The notes beneath the pieces are model-generated. The model worked only from the letters and a program-made list of their open reading frames with translations. It did no database searches and was not told where the DNA came from. Positions 15,453-23,932 of a DNA stretch of 47,703 bases are shown here, piece after piece (position 1 is the first letter of the stretch; the number at the start of each line of letters is the position of its first letter). The position numbers were made by a program, and so were the translations under genes. This DNA is from Spirochaetia bacterium (GTDB taxonomy: Bacteria; Spirochaetota; Leptospiria; Leptospirales; Leptonemataceae), in the NCBI GenBank assembly GCA_021413825.1, contig JAIOPQ010000031.1, forward strand, positions 1-47,703, in the 5' to 3' direction.

Positions 15453-16850
15453 TCAGACGTTAGCTGATTGCTTGCGTCTGATCAAAACTACTGCCAGAAG
15501 TCCTGCAGCACCCACAAGCGCTGTAACAAGGAGCATTGTGTAGCCCGCATATCCTTTTCCAATGTAACCTGCAAGACCTGGAGCATTGAATACAAGGCTG
15601 CTATTCGCAGTTAGATACCAGTCCTTGTTGGTTTCTCCGTTTGAGAGGTACCATGGACGGAATCCAGCGTATGCATTCTCGATGTTCTTGCTTTCAAGTG
15701 GCCATTCCCACGTTCCTGGAACCTGGAGTGCCCATGGAAAACCGTGTGAATCCATGTATACATCAGACCCATCGGCGTTGGTGTACTTGCGCGGAAAGTG
15801 AATTTCTTTGCTTGTGTTGTTGACATAAGCGTAGAGGTCGTATGGTGCAGCACCAACCTGCGCACGGGTTGCCGGTGTATCCAGCGTGATTTCAATATCA
15901 GCGCGCTTGCCTGAAACAAATGTCTGGCTGGAGGACGTGTTCGATTGAGCAATCGTTCCACTCGATGTGCCCAGAATTTGCATGCTGTTTCCATTTGCAA
16001 ATGTAGTGGTGGCGTCTGATTCAAGTGTACCGTCTGCTTTGTACAGCTTATTGTGGAAACTCAAACCGGTAACACCTGGAAGTTTCAGCCTCAGCATATG
16101 TGTATAGCCTGCTCCGCGTGCAACGTGCGTGTAGGAGCCACGTATGCGGACGATCTTACCTGCTGCGTTGAGGTCTTCTTCATTTGTAACCTTAATTACA
16201 TAATCGTTGAAGTCAGCATCGCCTGCAGATGGATAAAGATCCTCGTAAGCGATAATTGATTGCCCGATTGCAACTTTCGTCGCACGCGATGGATCATCCG
16301 GATAATCATCACGATCGTTTGGAATTCCGTCACCGTCAGTATCGCCAGTTGTTGGAATTGTTACATCGCCATCATAGGCAACATCGCGATCGATTCCGAT
16401 CAGATGATCTGTGCTAACGGGCTGCGTAACAACGTCTCCACCTGCATCAATCACAACGTTCACGGTTGGAACAGTTGTATCGACTGTGATGGTTCCGCTC
16501 ACATTCCCGGATTCATCCGTTACTGCCTGGAACAGTGTTTCAGGTGGTTCGGTTGCCGGGTTTTGAACCGATACAACTGCACCCTCAACCGGTCCCTGGG
16601 AGTCTGTTACAGTAACTGCCACAGGAATCGTGGTGGTTGTCTGGAACGAAAAGTCTGTAGTTCCGGTTTGATCATTTGTGGTAGTAGTAGCTTCGCCGCC
16701 TGAACTAGTAGTTTCAGTGGTAGCTGATCCCGCTGTTTCGCTGCCGCCAGCAAGGAACATCCACCAGGCCGCTTTTTTCTTGCCGCCGCCACAGCTGATC
16801 AGTGTCAGTTGCGCGATGGAAAGTATAGTAATAAGAAAGATCCGTTTCAT
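15453..16850 (-). CDS. LruC-domain lipoprotein with Thr-rich linker and C-terminal membrane segment
   Basis: ATG 16850 is chosen because GGGGGAGACC precedes it and MKRIFLITILSIAQLTLISC is a lipoprotein signal (lipobox LISC); the protein has 465 residues. Next comes a Ser/Thr/Gly-rich linker (about 35-75), an Ig-like or carboxypeptidase-regulatory-like domain, and a calcium-type repeat DTDGDGIPNDRDDYPDD. The LruC domain begins with AYEDLYPSAGDADFNDYVI. The last 25 residues form a hydrophobic helix followed by IRRKQSANV. LruC was described as a leptospiral antigen linked to uveitis. Having both a lipid anchor signal and a C-terminal helix is unusual. It is monocistronic, with its own terminator. 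Confidence 0.85.
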   Translation of the reverse strand: MKRIFLITILSIAQLTLISCGGGKKKAAWWMFLAGGSETAGSATTETTSSGGEATTTTNDQTGTTDFSFQTTTTIPVAVTVTDSQGPVEGAVVSVQNPATEPPETLFQAVTDESGNVSGTITVDTTVPTVNVVIDAGGDVVTQPVSTDHLIGIDRDVAYDGDVTIPTTGDTDGDGIPNDRDDYPDDPSRATKVAIGQSIIAYEDLYPSAGDADFNDYVIKVTNEEDLNAAGKIVRIRGSYTHVARGAGYTHMLRLKLPGVTGLSFHNKLYKADGTLESDATTTFANGNSMQILGTSSGTIAQSNTSSSQTFVSGKRADIEITLDTPATRAQVGAAPYDLYAYVNNTSKEIHFPRKYTNADGSDVYMDSHGFPWALQVPGTWEWPLESKNIENAYAGFRPWYLSNGETNKDWYLTANSSLVFNAPGLAGYIGKGYAGYTMLLVTALVGAAGLLAVVLIRRKQSANV

Positions 16851-17000
16851 GGTCTCCCCCTTTGTTAGTCTTAGAACAAAACATATGACGAACGTAATGA
16901 ACGCCATCAATCGTTTTTTCGGCTGAATGGGATTTAACTTAAAAAAATCGCGGAAAATACGTGAAAATGCCTGGTTTCACCGAGTTTTGTGCCTATCTGG

Positions 17001-18146
17001 CTACGTAGAATCTCGAACAAGGACGCGGGGAAGCTGCGATTGAATGGCAGTTGTTACCTGGTAGTTGATCGTGTCTGAGAGACCTGCCAGATCATCAGCG
17101 CTGACAGTTTCAGATCCGGAGGTTCCGATTAGTACAGCCTCTGTTTGGACTGTGGCCCCTGGAATATGCGTTATGTCCACCATGATCATATTCATGCAAA
17201 CGCGGCCAAGCAGTGGCGCACGACAGCCCAGGACGAGTACATGGGATTTATTCGACAGTCGCCTATCGTATCCTTCAAAGTAACCGACAGGAAGAACGGC
17301 CACGCGCGTATCCTGAACGGGTCTGTGCGTGCAACCGTATCCGATTGGAGTTCCAGCGCTCACAGAATTAATATGAACAATCCTGGTTTTCCAGGTGAGT
17401 GCTGGAACTAAATCGAAATCTGCCGGTAAATCGGCACCGGGCATGCTCCGCGCAGATATGCGCGTTTCTCGGGAAGGCCACATTCCATAGAGGGAAATCC
17501 CGACGCGCACAATATCCATACGAGCAGACGGAAGAATCAATGCAGCCCCGCTTGCCGCAGAATGAAACAGAAGGGGCCGGTTTCCCGCAGCTTTAAGTGC
17601 CTTTGCTTTTGCAATTGCAAAGTAATCCAATTGTTTTTGAGCGTACTGCTGGTCTGTCACATCTTCCACGTTTGCAAAATGAGTCATTAATCCCGCCCAG
17701 GGGAGCTCCGGATGCAATGCGAGATATTCCAGAACAGCGTCAAAAGTTGCGCCGTGAAATCCAAGGCGTGACATTCCAGTGTCAACTTTAAGATGGAATT
17801 TAGTACCCGGGGCCCGGGCTTGTAGGGATTCGATTGCATCTATACTGGAGAGTACCAGCTCAGGCCTGTGCTTCATTTCTCTTAAGTGCAAGTACGACTC
17901 AACGTCATTTGCGCCCATTACGAGTAGCGGGGTCTCTGCATCTATCTGCCTGACGCGCACTGCCTCTTCTATGGAGTTCACTCCAAACCAATCAGCGAAA
18001 CCTCGTAGTGCTCCGACTGTTTGCTCGATCCCATGACCGTATGCGTTTGATTTAACTACAGCCATGACGGGGCCACCAGTGGCCCGCTGGAAGGACTGAA
18101 GGTTTTCTTTAAGCGCGGATGCGCTGATTTCGAGCCAGGTTTGCAC
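17001..18146 (-). CDS. alr: Alanine racemase
   Basis: 381 residues from GTG 18146. The PLP-binding lysine (Lys32) lies in AVVKSNAYGHG, the family signature. The second catalytic Tyr lies in PIGYGCTH, and LYGMWPS and GRVCMNMIMVDIT are further conserved blocks. The enzyme makes D-alanine for peptidoglycan. The ribosome binding site is weak (AAGAAA). A 150-nt gap separates it from the LruC gene; I see no strong terminator in that gap. It is divergent from a small basic protein gene at 18214. Confidence 0.95.
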   Translation of the reverse strand: MQTWLEISASALKENLQSFQRATGGPVMAVVKSNAYGHGIEQTVGALRGFADWFGVNSIEEAVRVRQIDAETPLLVMGANDVESYLHLREMKHRPELVLSSIDAIESLQARAPGTKFHLKVDTGMSRLGFHGATFDAVLEYLALHPELPWAGLMTHFANVEDVTDQQYAQKQLDYFAIAKAKALKAAGNRPLLFHSAASGAALILPSARMDIVRVGISLYGMWPSRETRISARSMPGADLPADFDLVPALTWKTRIVHINSVSAGTPIGYGCTHRPVQDTRVAVLPVGYFEGYDRRLSNKSHVLVLGCRAPLLGRVCMNMIMVDITHIPGATVQTEAVLIGTSGSETVSADDLAGLSDTINYQVTTAIQSQLPRVLVRDST

Positions 18147-18213
18147 TTTCTTGCTTGTTTACAGAGCCTTCCAGAATATTCTTGTCATAAATTCAGGCGA
18201 ACATACCAAGCAA

Positions 18214-18354
18214 ATGAAAAAGCAAAAGACTTCCAACTCGATTCGCGTTAAAATCGCGGAAAAACGCCAAAAACGCGCACTTCGCAGCAAAGCGAAAAAG
18301 CAGCATCGTCTGAGCACCGGCTACAAAGAACTAGAAGAAAAATCTGACTCCTGA
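18214..18354 (+). CDS. Small basic protein, 46 residues
   Basis: The ATG at 18214 opens a 46-residue, strongly basic frame (MKKQKTSNSIRVKIAEKRQK, then many Lys/Arg) ending in ELEEKSDS. I take it as a gene because of its composition and its position: it is alone in the gap between alr and the capD-like gene, and its Lys/Arg helix is followed by an acidic tail. The function is unknown; a nucleic-acid or ribosome contact is a guess. No clear ribosome binding site is visible. Confidence 0.5.
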   Translation: MKKQKTSNSIRVKIAEKRQKRALRSKAKKQHRLSTGYKELEEKSDS

Positions 18355-18425
18355 TTTCTAAATTTCTATTCCATATTTCAGCCGATGGAATAAAGTAGAG
18401 GCGATTATCGTCTCCTGTACAGCCT

Positions 18426-20366
18426 ATGAACATTTTGAGCCGTGCGCCACGAAGACTACTGATTTTCCCGCTGGACTTAGCGCTTGCGGGGATTTCCCTC
18501 TATATAGCAGCAGTCCTGCGTTTTGACTCAATTTTTCCTGCAGAATGGGCTACCTATCATGGCATAAAGCCGTCGTTTACAATCCTCGCCCTCGTAATTG
18601 GAACAAGGGGCATCGTTTTTCTTTCGATGGGGCTGTACCGCAGTCTGTGGGCCTATGCAAGCGTTCCGGATCTGGTATTAATTCTAAAAACAACGGTTGT
18701 ATCTGCACTGTGCGTGCTTGCAGTTTTAATTTTTCACAATCGCCTGGAAGGAATCCCGCGAAGCGTCCTGGTACTGGATTCAGTTCTACTCTTTTTACTC
18801 TTATCCTTTCGCAGCTTTAGTTGGAGACTGTTCCGCGATATGTACTTTGCCCGTCGCGCGCGCGGCGGGAGACGGACTCTACTGATCGGCGCAGGCGTTA
18901 CTGCAAATCGTCTGGTCACTGAACTCAGACCAAACGCTGCCTTGAACCTCCTTCCAATTGGATACCTGGACGATGATGCAGCAAAACAGGGAGCACATCT
19001 GCAAGGGTTGCCTGTACTTGGCAAAGTTGAAGAACTCGATCGCACTCTAACAAATGAACGCGTGGAAGAAGTAATTATCGCAGCCAAACTGGCCGGGTCT
19101 GCTATTAGACAGATTCATCGGACCTGCGAGATTCGTGGCATTCCTTGCAAAACTGTCCCTCCTCTGACTGCAATGCTTTCCCGGCCTGATATCGGCAAAT
19201 CATTGCGTAAGCTCAGCCTCGAAGATTTACTTGGCCGCGATGTAGTACGCCTTGAGACTGCTGGAATTAGAAAAGCAATTGAACACAAATCCATTCTGGT
19301 TACTGGGGCTGGTGGTTCAATTGGAAGTGAAGTGTGCAGACAACTGCTTGATTACGATCCAAAACAGATCATTCTATTTGAAAGAGCTGAAACGCCGCTT
19401 TATGAAATCGACTACGAACTAAAAAAGCTTACCCTTGAACGCAGGCTTGACGTTCAAATTTCTTCGGTAATTGGAGATATCCGTTATCCGGAAATGCTCA
19501 GCGCTGTATTCCGTGAGAATGAAGTTCACACAGTGTTCCATTGCGCGGCATACAAACATGTTCCCATGATGGAACTGCATCCTGATGAAGCAGTAAAGAA
19601 CAATGTAATTGGAACTATCAATGTAGCAGACGCTGCGCGCGATGCTGGCGTAGAAAGATTCGTAATGATTTCAACTGACAAAGCAGTAAATCCGGCTAAC
19701 GTCATGGGAGCTACAAAACGCATCGCTGAAATATATATCCAGAACCTTGCCCGGGCAACAGATACGCGGTTTATCACGGTGCGTTTTGGGAATGTGCTTG
19801 GATCAAATGGATCTGTAATCCCCCTCTTTCAGAAACAAATCGAAGCAGGCGGTCCGGTTACTGTAACACATCCTGACATCATTCGCTATTTCATGACAAT
19901 CAAAGAAGCTGCGGGACTTGTAATCCAGGCCGGTGTTATGGGCCAGGGCGGAGAGATATTCTTGCTCGATATGGGTGAGCCGGTTAAGATCAAAGATCTA
20001 GCAGAGGATATGATCCGCTTCTCAGGCCTTGTTCCGCATCAAGATATTCAAATTCACTACGTGGGCCTTAGACCCGGTGAGAAACTCTACGAAGAACTCC
20101 TCCTTGCAGAAGAAGGGATAGAACCTACGCGTCACGAGAAGATACATATTGCGAATTCTCGAATAATGCATTTACCTACTCTCCTGGCAAAGATTAAGGA
20201 GTTGGAAGCTGCGGCTAATCGTGGTGTACGCCACGACATTGATCATGTAATGTCTTCATTGGTCCCTGAATACAGGCCAGTATCACCCATGGCGCTTCCA
20301 CCTGAAAAGGATCATGTTCGCGAATCGATTGTTGAAAGACAATCCAACTTCAACTCAGGTCAGTAA
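18426..20366 (+). CDS. Nucleoside-diphosphate-sugar epimerase/dehydratase, membrane-anchored (CapD/WbpM-like)
   Basis: 646 residues. The N-terminus has about four membrane helices (residues 10-130), then a Rossmann-like CoA-binding module (LLIGAGVTANRLV, about 155-167). The extended SDR domain begins at VTGAGGSIGSEVCRQ (about 293). Downstream, FHCAAYKHVPMME and STDKAVNPANVMGATKR provide the active-site region with the Lys of the MGATK motif. This is the architecture of UDP-GlcNAc 4,6-dehydratases that start deoxy-aminosugar synthesis for O-antigen or capsule. The gene faces a GT-C-like membrane protein and overlaps it tail-to-tail by 7 nt. No other sugar genes are adjacent. Confidence 0.92.
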   Translation: MNILSRAPRRLLIFPLDLALAGISLYIAAVLRFDSIFPAEWATYHGIKPSFTILALVIGTRGIVFLSMGLYRSLWAYASVPDLVLILKTTVVSALCVLAVLIFHNRLEGIPRSVLVLDSVLLFLLLSFRSFSWRLFRDMYFARRARGGRRTLLIGAGVTANRLVTELRPNAALNLLPIGYLDDDAAKQGAHLQGLPVLGKVEELDRTLTNERVEEVIIAAKLAGSAIRQIHRTCEIRGIPCKTVPPLTAMLSRPDIGKSLRKLSLEDLLGRDVVRLETAGIRKAIEHKSILVTGAGGSIGSEVCRQLLDYDPKQIILFERAETPLYEIDYELKKLTLERRLDVQISSVIGDIRYPEMLSAVFRENEVHTVFHCAAYKHVPMMELHPDEAVKNNVIGTINVADAARDAGVERFVMISTDKAVNPANVMGATKRIAEIYIQNLARATDTRFITVRFGNVLGSNGSVIPLFQKQIEAGGPVTVTHPDIIRYFMTIKEAAGLVIQAGVMGQGGEIFLLDMGEPVKIKDLAEDMIRFSGLVPHQDIQIHYVGLRPGEKLYEELLLAEEGIEPTRHEKIHIANSRIMHLPTLLAKIKELEAAANRGVRHDIDHVMSSLVPEYRPVSPMALPPEKDHVRESIVERQSNFNSGQ

Positions 20367-21448
20367 ATGATCACGTCAGGGATGGCGCGCCATTCTCTGA
20401 CTAGAATCAAGAAACAGAACACAAGCGAATACGCAGAAAGAATCCAGGACCATCGATTGGACCAAAAACTGCAAATGATTGCGCCAACTGTCACAGGAAT
20501 AAACAGACGCGCAATATTAGCAAAATTGTCCCAGTATTCTGTGCTTGCAAGAAGCGGCGGAACGGTGCCTGCAAGTAAAAGGAGAATGCCAGTTTTTCTG
20601 TCCGGACCTGGACCGCTTACCCATGCAAGAATTGCAATCAGTAGAATGTATGGGAAAAGCAAGCTGCGCCCTGAAAGCATGGTATCCGGTTGCGCAATGT
20701 AACTCAGAAAGCCGCTCGCTATTCCCCTTTCTGCAGCCGCTAACGGAGAAAATCCAATATACCACCACCAGAGAAATAGCGGAAGCATGGATGCGATTGC
20801 GAAGAAACTGCGAACGTTCCGAAGATTGACCAGAATGTAAGCGATCGAGAAAGCAAGCATTGTTTCTTTAGTAAGGCATGCAATTGCAACCAGGACCCAT
20901 CCTATTGCAACGCGTCTTTTGTCTGATTGAGAATCGAGTATGCGCACCAGACCCATCACAACCAGGCTCAACGCAAGACCGTCAGCAAGAAACAGGCTGG
21001 CGCTTAGGATTGAGAACGGATTGAGAGCAAACACCCAACCAGCACGGGGGTAGCTTCGCAGACTCCAGATTGCGCACAGATGAGCGAATAACGGTATAAT
21101 TGCAAGAGACCAGACCAGTGCGTTTGGACTGTATAAAACGGCTGCACCACACAACACGGGATACGCGATCCTGGCCCATCTGAAGACTTCTGAATCCAGA
21201 GAAATCTCGGTCCCAAGGAATATCCGATTTGCAATGTAGTAATAGAACTGCCCATCGTATCCGCCACTGCGATACACCGGCGCATGTTCCGGCAAAATGG
21301 AACGATTGGCCTCAGCGTAGCATGGACCGCCAGTCAGGCAACCAAAACGTATCCCCCCACTGAGATTGCCGCTTTTGATTGCAGGGATTGAAAGGGCCAG
21401 AGCATGAAGAACGGCTGCAAGCAGAATAGCCCGACGCGTTTGCGACAT
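20360..21448 (-). CDS. Polytopic membrane protein, GT-C glycosyltransferase-like
   Basis: 362 residues with about nine hydrophobic helices. After the first helix, at about residue 64, comes GGYDGQFYYYIANR. The DGQ(F/Y)YY motif in the first periplasmic loop is found in a group of uncharacterised GT-C-like proteins linked to cell-surface glycopolymers. The acidic Asp in that loop is where GT-C enzymes bind the metal and lipid-linked donor. This makes a polyprenyl-phosphate-sugar transferase plausible, but the acceptor is unknown. Its ATG shares one base with the stop of the upstream zinc-ribbon gene (TGATG), so the two are coupled. Confidence 0.7.
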   Translation of the reverse strand: MSQTRRAILLAAVLHALALSIPAIKSGNLSGGIRFGCLTGGPCYAEANRSILPEHAPVYRSGGYDGQFYYYIANRIFLGTEISLDSEVFRWARIAYPVLCGAAVLYSPNALVWSLAIIPLFAHLCAIWSLRSYPRAGWVFALNPFSILSASLFLADGLALSLVVMGLVRILDSQSDKRRVAIGWVLVAIACLTKETMLAFSIAYILVNLRNVRSFFAIASMLPLFLWWWYIGFSPLAAAERGIASGFLSYIAQPDTMLSGRSLLFPYILLIAILAWVSGPGPDRKTGILLLLAGTVPPLLASTEYWDNFANIARLFIPVTVGAIICSFWSNRWSWILSAYSLVFCFLILVREWRAIPDVIIY

Positions 21449-21840
21449 CAGGAAATGATTCCTTTCTTAACGGTGAGTCTATTCTTGCAATGCGGACACC
21501 TGTATTCACCATCGCCGCGAAAACGCACAGGACTGGCACAGAATCCGCATGCGGCTACAAACTCCGAAGCGTCCATTCTTCCAACAATTGCTGATTGATC
21601 GTTTATGGCAACGCCGCAGAGACTCAATTGAAGAGCCAGGGGTTCTGGAAGATTAAAAAGTATCACTGGTCTTTCCATGGCAAGCAGGCGATCGATGAGC
21701 ATTCGAACACCTTCGTGATAAACGGGGAGCCAGGCTGCACAATCAATGGCCTGGCCAGAAAACCTGCTGCACAATTTTGTCACGGATTCAACATCAAGTG
21801 CTCCTGCCGGTCGTTCAATTTCGCTTACGTTTTCTGACAT
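21448..21840 (-). CDS. STAS-like protein with C-terminal zinc ribbon
   Basis: ATG 21840 is used because AGGG lies 7 nt upstream and the frame beyond it runs into the divergent lipase gene; the product has 130 residues. Residues about 15-88 (IDCAAWLPVYHEGVRMLIDR, then VILFNLPEPLALQLSLCGV) resemble a degenerate STAS (anti-sigma antagonist) fold. The C-terminus has two CxxC pairs, CGFC and CPHC, about 15 residues apart, a typical zinc ribbon. It is coupled to the membrane protein gene that follows. The function is unknown, perhaps regulatory. Confidence 0.65.
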   Translation of the reverse strand: MSENVSEIERPAGALDVESVTKLCSRFSGQAIDCAAWLPVYHEGVRMLIDRLLAMERPVILFNLPEPLALQLSLCGVAINDQSAIVGRMDASEFVAACGFCASPVRFRGDGEYRCPHCKNRLTVKKGIIS

Positions 21841-21895
21841 ATCGCGCCCTCGCTTTATGATTTGCATTTTCCGCAACTTGCAGCATCCTGGACCC

Positions 21896-22702
21896 ATGGC
21901 TGCCGTTTCTGGAACCCGCATCACACTCAGCTGGATTCAGGAGACTTTCTGGTTTATCTTTCTAATTGTGCAATTACCATTTCTCTTTTTGTCTAAATGG
22001 GTAGCCGGAGGCCAACGACGCGAGCGAATCCTGATTCTCACAGATCACGCCTGCAGCCCCCTGTTTTACTTTGGACTTCGCACGGCACTCAGGCGACGAG
22101 GTTTCCCTGTCACTGTACTTGGAATTGGTCAGTTTTCCTCTCTTACGTCCCAGGCACGAAACCTGGCGCGTTTGCTTGAGGAACTGGATATTCAGAAAGG
22201 AATCTTCATCGCCCACGGCAAGAGTGGCCTGGCAGCACTGGCCCTTCCTGATTCAGCTCGTCGACGTGTTCAACATTTGATTACGCTGGGTACTGCCTTC
22301 CACGGTTCGCGTGTTTTTCTGCCCCTGGCAATGGTTCCAGCATTCGGCGATATGGCTGTTGGCAGCGATTTTCTATTGCATCATCGCATGAATACCCTGC
22401 TTTTTCCGCAATTCTCGCCGTTTTGCGCCTACCAGGACCAATTGATCTATCCTGGGACCCTCGGTCATTTTGGCCAGGGACGAGATCTGATTCTGGATCG
22501 ATCCGGACATTGGAATTTGGTCCTGGACGCTGAGAACATCGACACAATTGTTCAGCACGTCCTTCAATCGCATCCTGAGCCGGTACAGACACCAATGATT
22601 CCAACAGAGGCAAAGACGCAGGCTCCAGCGAAGAAAAAGGTTGAGCCAACAAAACGATCAGTCAAAGCCAGAGCAAAGTCAAAACCTAAAAAGCGACGTT
22701 AA
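21896..22702 (+). CDS. Alpha/beta-hydrolase (lipase-like) with N-terminal membrane helix and basic tail
   Basis: I prefer ATG 21896 (268 residues) because the longer frame runs into the divergent gene. A membrane helix (FWFIFLIVQLPFLFL) spans about residues 16-32. The hydrolase core carries HGKSGLAAL (about 106-114) in the place of the nucleophile elbow; the last Gly of GxSxG is replaced by Leu. LITLGTAFHGSR follows, as in bacterial lipases, then DRSGHWNLV with the likely catalytic His. The last 45 residues are Lys/Pro/Ala-rich. It resembles triacylglycerol or ester lipases. It is 5 nt from the MazG-like gene and may begin the TonB-receptor operon. Confidence 0.75.
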   Translation: MAAVSGTRITLSWIQETFWFIFLIVQLPFLFLSKWVAGGQRRERILILTDHACSPLFYFGLRTALRRRGFPVTVLGIGQFSSLTSQARNLARLLEELDIQKGIFIAHGKSGLAALALPDSARRRVQHLITLGTAFHGSRVFLPLAMVPAFGDMAVGSDFLLHHRMNTLLFPQFSPFCAYQDQLIYPGTLGHFGQGRDLILDRSGHWNLVLDAENIDTIVQHVLQSHPEPVQTPMIPTEAKTQAPAKKKVEPTKRSVKARAKSKPKKRR

Positions 22703-22707
22703 ACGGA

Positions 22708-23037
22708 ATGTCAAGCCTGCAGCGCGATGTGGACCGTTACGTAACCGAAGCGGGCGGCTACTTTGGCGAACTGACGAACCTTGCTAGACTTCTTGAAGAG
22801 GCAGGAGAGATTGCTGCAATCTATGCCCGAACGCGCGGAGAACTGAAACCAAAAGCAACTGACGATGTTTCGGCAGCAGCCCTTGAATCTGAGATGGGAG
22901 ATTTGCTTTTTGTGCTCTGTTGCCTGGCGAATCAGGCAGGGATCGACCTTGATCGGGCACTCCTTGGATCGATCGCAAAATTTCGTCACCGGGACAAAGG
23001 TCGCCATTCGCACTTGCAGGAAGGCAGCGAAGCTTAA
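22708..23037 (+). CDS. MazG-like nucleotide pyrophosphohydrolase
   Basis: 109 residues, the length of single-domain MazG-like proteins. The metal-binding pattern is seen as LLEEAGEIAAIY (about 27-38) and ESEMGDLLFVLCCLANQAGIDL (about 58-79), followed by KFRHRDKGRH. These enzymes hydrolyse (d)NTPs to monophosphate and pyrophosphate, often as house-cleaning. Only 5 nt separate it from the lipase stop and 11 nt from the next lipoprotein start, so it is probably co-transcribed, although its function seems unrelated to the envelope genes downstream. Confidence 0.85.
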   Translation: MSSLQRDVDRYVTEAGGYFGELTNLARLLEEAGEIAAIYARTRGELKPKATDDVSAAALESEMGDLLFVLCCLANQAGIDLDRALLGSIAKFRHRDKGRHSHLQEGSEA

Positions 23038-23048
23038 AAAGTGCCCCC

Positions 23049-23384
23049 ATGCGGTGGTTTGCTATTATCTCATTGTCCGTTTTATTTTCCTGCGCAGGAG
23101 CCAGCGCTGGCATTGCAGTTTCAAATGTTCCCCTTGAAGGAAAGACCTACACCGTCCTTGGACCTGGTGAAATTACTAAAAGTTGGTGGGGATTAGATCT
23201 GGGTATTATTGGTTTCCCGTTAGGCGAACCACCTATTTCTGAAGCTCTAGACGACGTCATGAAACAGAAGGAAGGCGATGCTCTTGTAAATTTGCGCTTT
23301 TCAACGGATCGAACAATCATATTCTTTCTTACGCGTCATCGTTTCCATCTGAAAGCGGACGTTATTCGTATTGAGAAAAAATGA
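23049..23384 (+). CDS. Small lipoprotein of unknown function, first of a tandem pair
   Basis: 111 residues. The signal MRWFAIISLSVLFSC ends in a lipobox. The C-terminal half (DALVNLRFSTDRTIIFFLTR, then RFHLKADVIRIEKK) resembles the end of the next protein (TMIGIRSWHETHYYSILGR, then VSVFKVKGRVIKF), so the two appear to be diverged paralogs. Its stop overlaps the next start (ATGA). The position in the TonB-receptor operon suggests an envelope role. I do not recognise a named family. Confidence 0.8.
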   Translation: MRWFAIISLSVLFSCAGASAGIAVSNVPLEGKTYTVLGPGEITKSWWGLDLGIIGFPLGEPPISEALDDVMKQKEGDALVNLRFSTDRTIIFFLTRHRFHLKADVIRIEKK

Positions 23385-23932
23385 AACGCCACTATGCCTT
23401 ACTGGCCACTTGCTGCTTGTCTGCCGCTTCCTGTATTCCGGGCGGCGTAATTGATAAAGGCGGGCATTCAGATCATGCAGGAATAATTCCGCAGGCCACG
23501 CGCACGCACGGGGCGCCTTACAAACTGGTCTGCTATGACGCAACAGAAGCAAAGCGCCGTGAGAATTTGCCGGAAGATGGCGAAAAACCGGCAGGTCCTC
23601 CAGTTAGATACGAAAATCCCACAGACTACCGCGGCGGCTGTGAAGAGGAAGGAGAGAGTTCCATTTTCTTTCTTTTCAATATGTTCCCGGTTACAGCGCA
23701 ACTGGATCCTGAATATGCAATTGCTATGGCTGTCCAGAGATTGGAAGGCGATACAATGATCGGAATTCGATCGTGGCATGAGACTCATTACTATTCTATC
23801 CTTGGGCGTGTTTCAGTCTTTAAAGTGAAAGGTCGCGTGATTAAGTTCCTTTCGCAAGAAGATCAAGATCAGAGCAAACTCCCAAAAAACGAGAAGGAGA
23901 TGAAAACTCCTGCGAAACCTGGCAAACCGTGA
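23381..23932 (+). CDS. Lipoprotein of unknown function, second of a tandem pair
   Basis: 183 residues with a signal ending LSAASC. The middle holds a hydrophobic stretch FFLFNMFPVTAQLDPEYAIA, then MAVQRLEGDTMIGIRSWHET and a closing KVKGRVIKF, a pattern I associate with leptospiral lipoproteins without a known function. The tail is Lys/Glu/Pro-rich. The ATG overlaps the previous stop by 4 nt and its own stop overlaps the GTG start of the next gene (GTGA), so translation is tightly coupled along this operon. Confidence 0.8.
   Translation: MKRHYALLATCCLSAASCIPGGVIDKGGHSDHAGIIPQATRTHGAPYKLVCYDATEAKRRENLPEDGEKPAGPPVRYENPTDYRGGCEEEGESSIFFLFNMFPVTAQLDPEYAIAMAVQRLEGDTMIGIRSWHETHYYSILGRVSVFKVKGRVIKFLSQEDQDQSKLPKNEKEMKTPAKPGKP

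Noticed and set aside
16260..16703. 147-residue plus-strand frame opposite the LruC gene
   Set aside because: It mirrors the Thr- and Asp-rich LruC sequence on the other strand and has no signal or motif.
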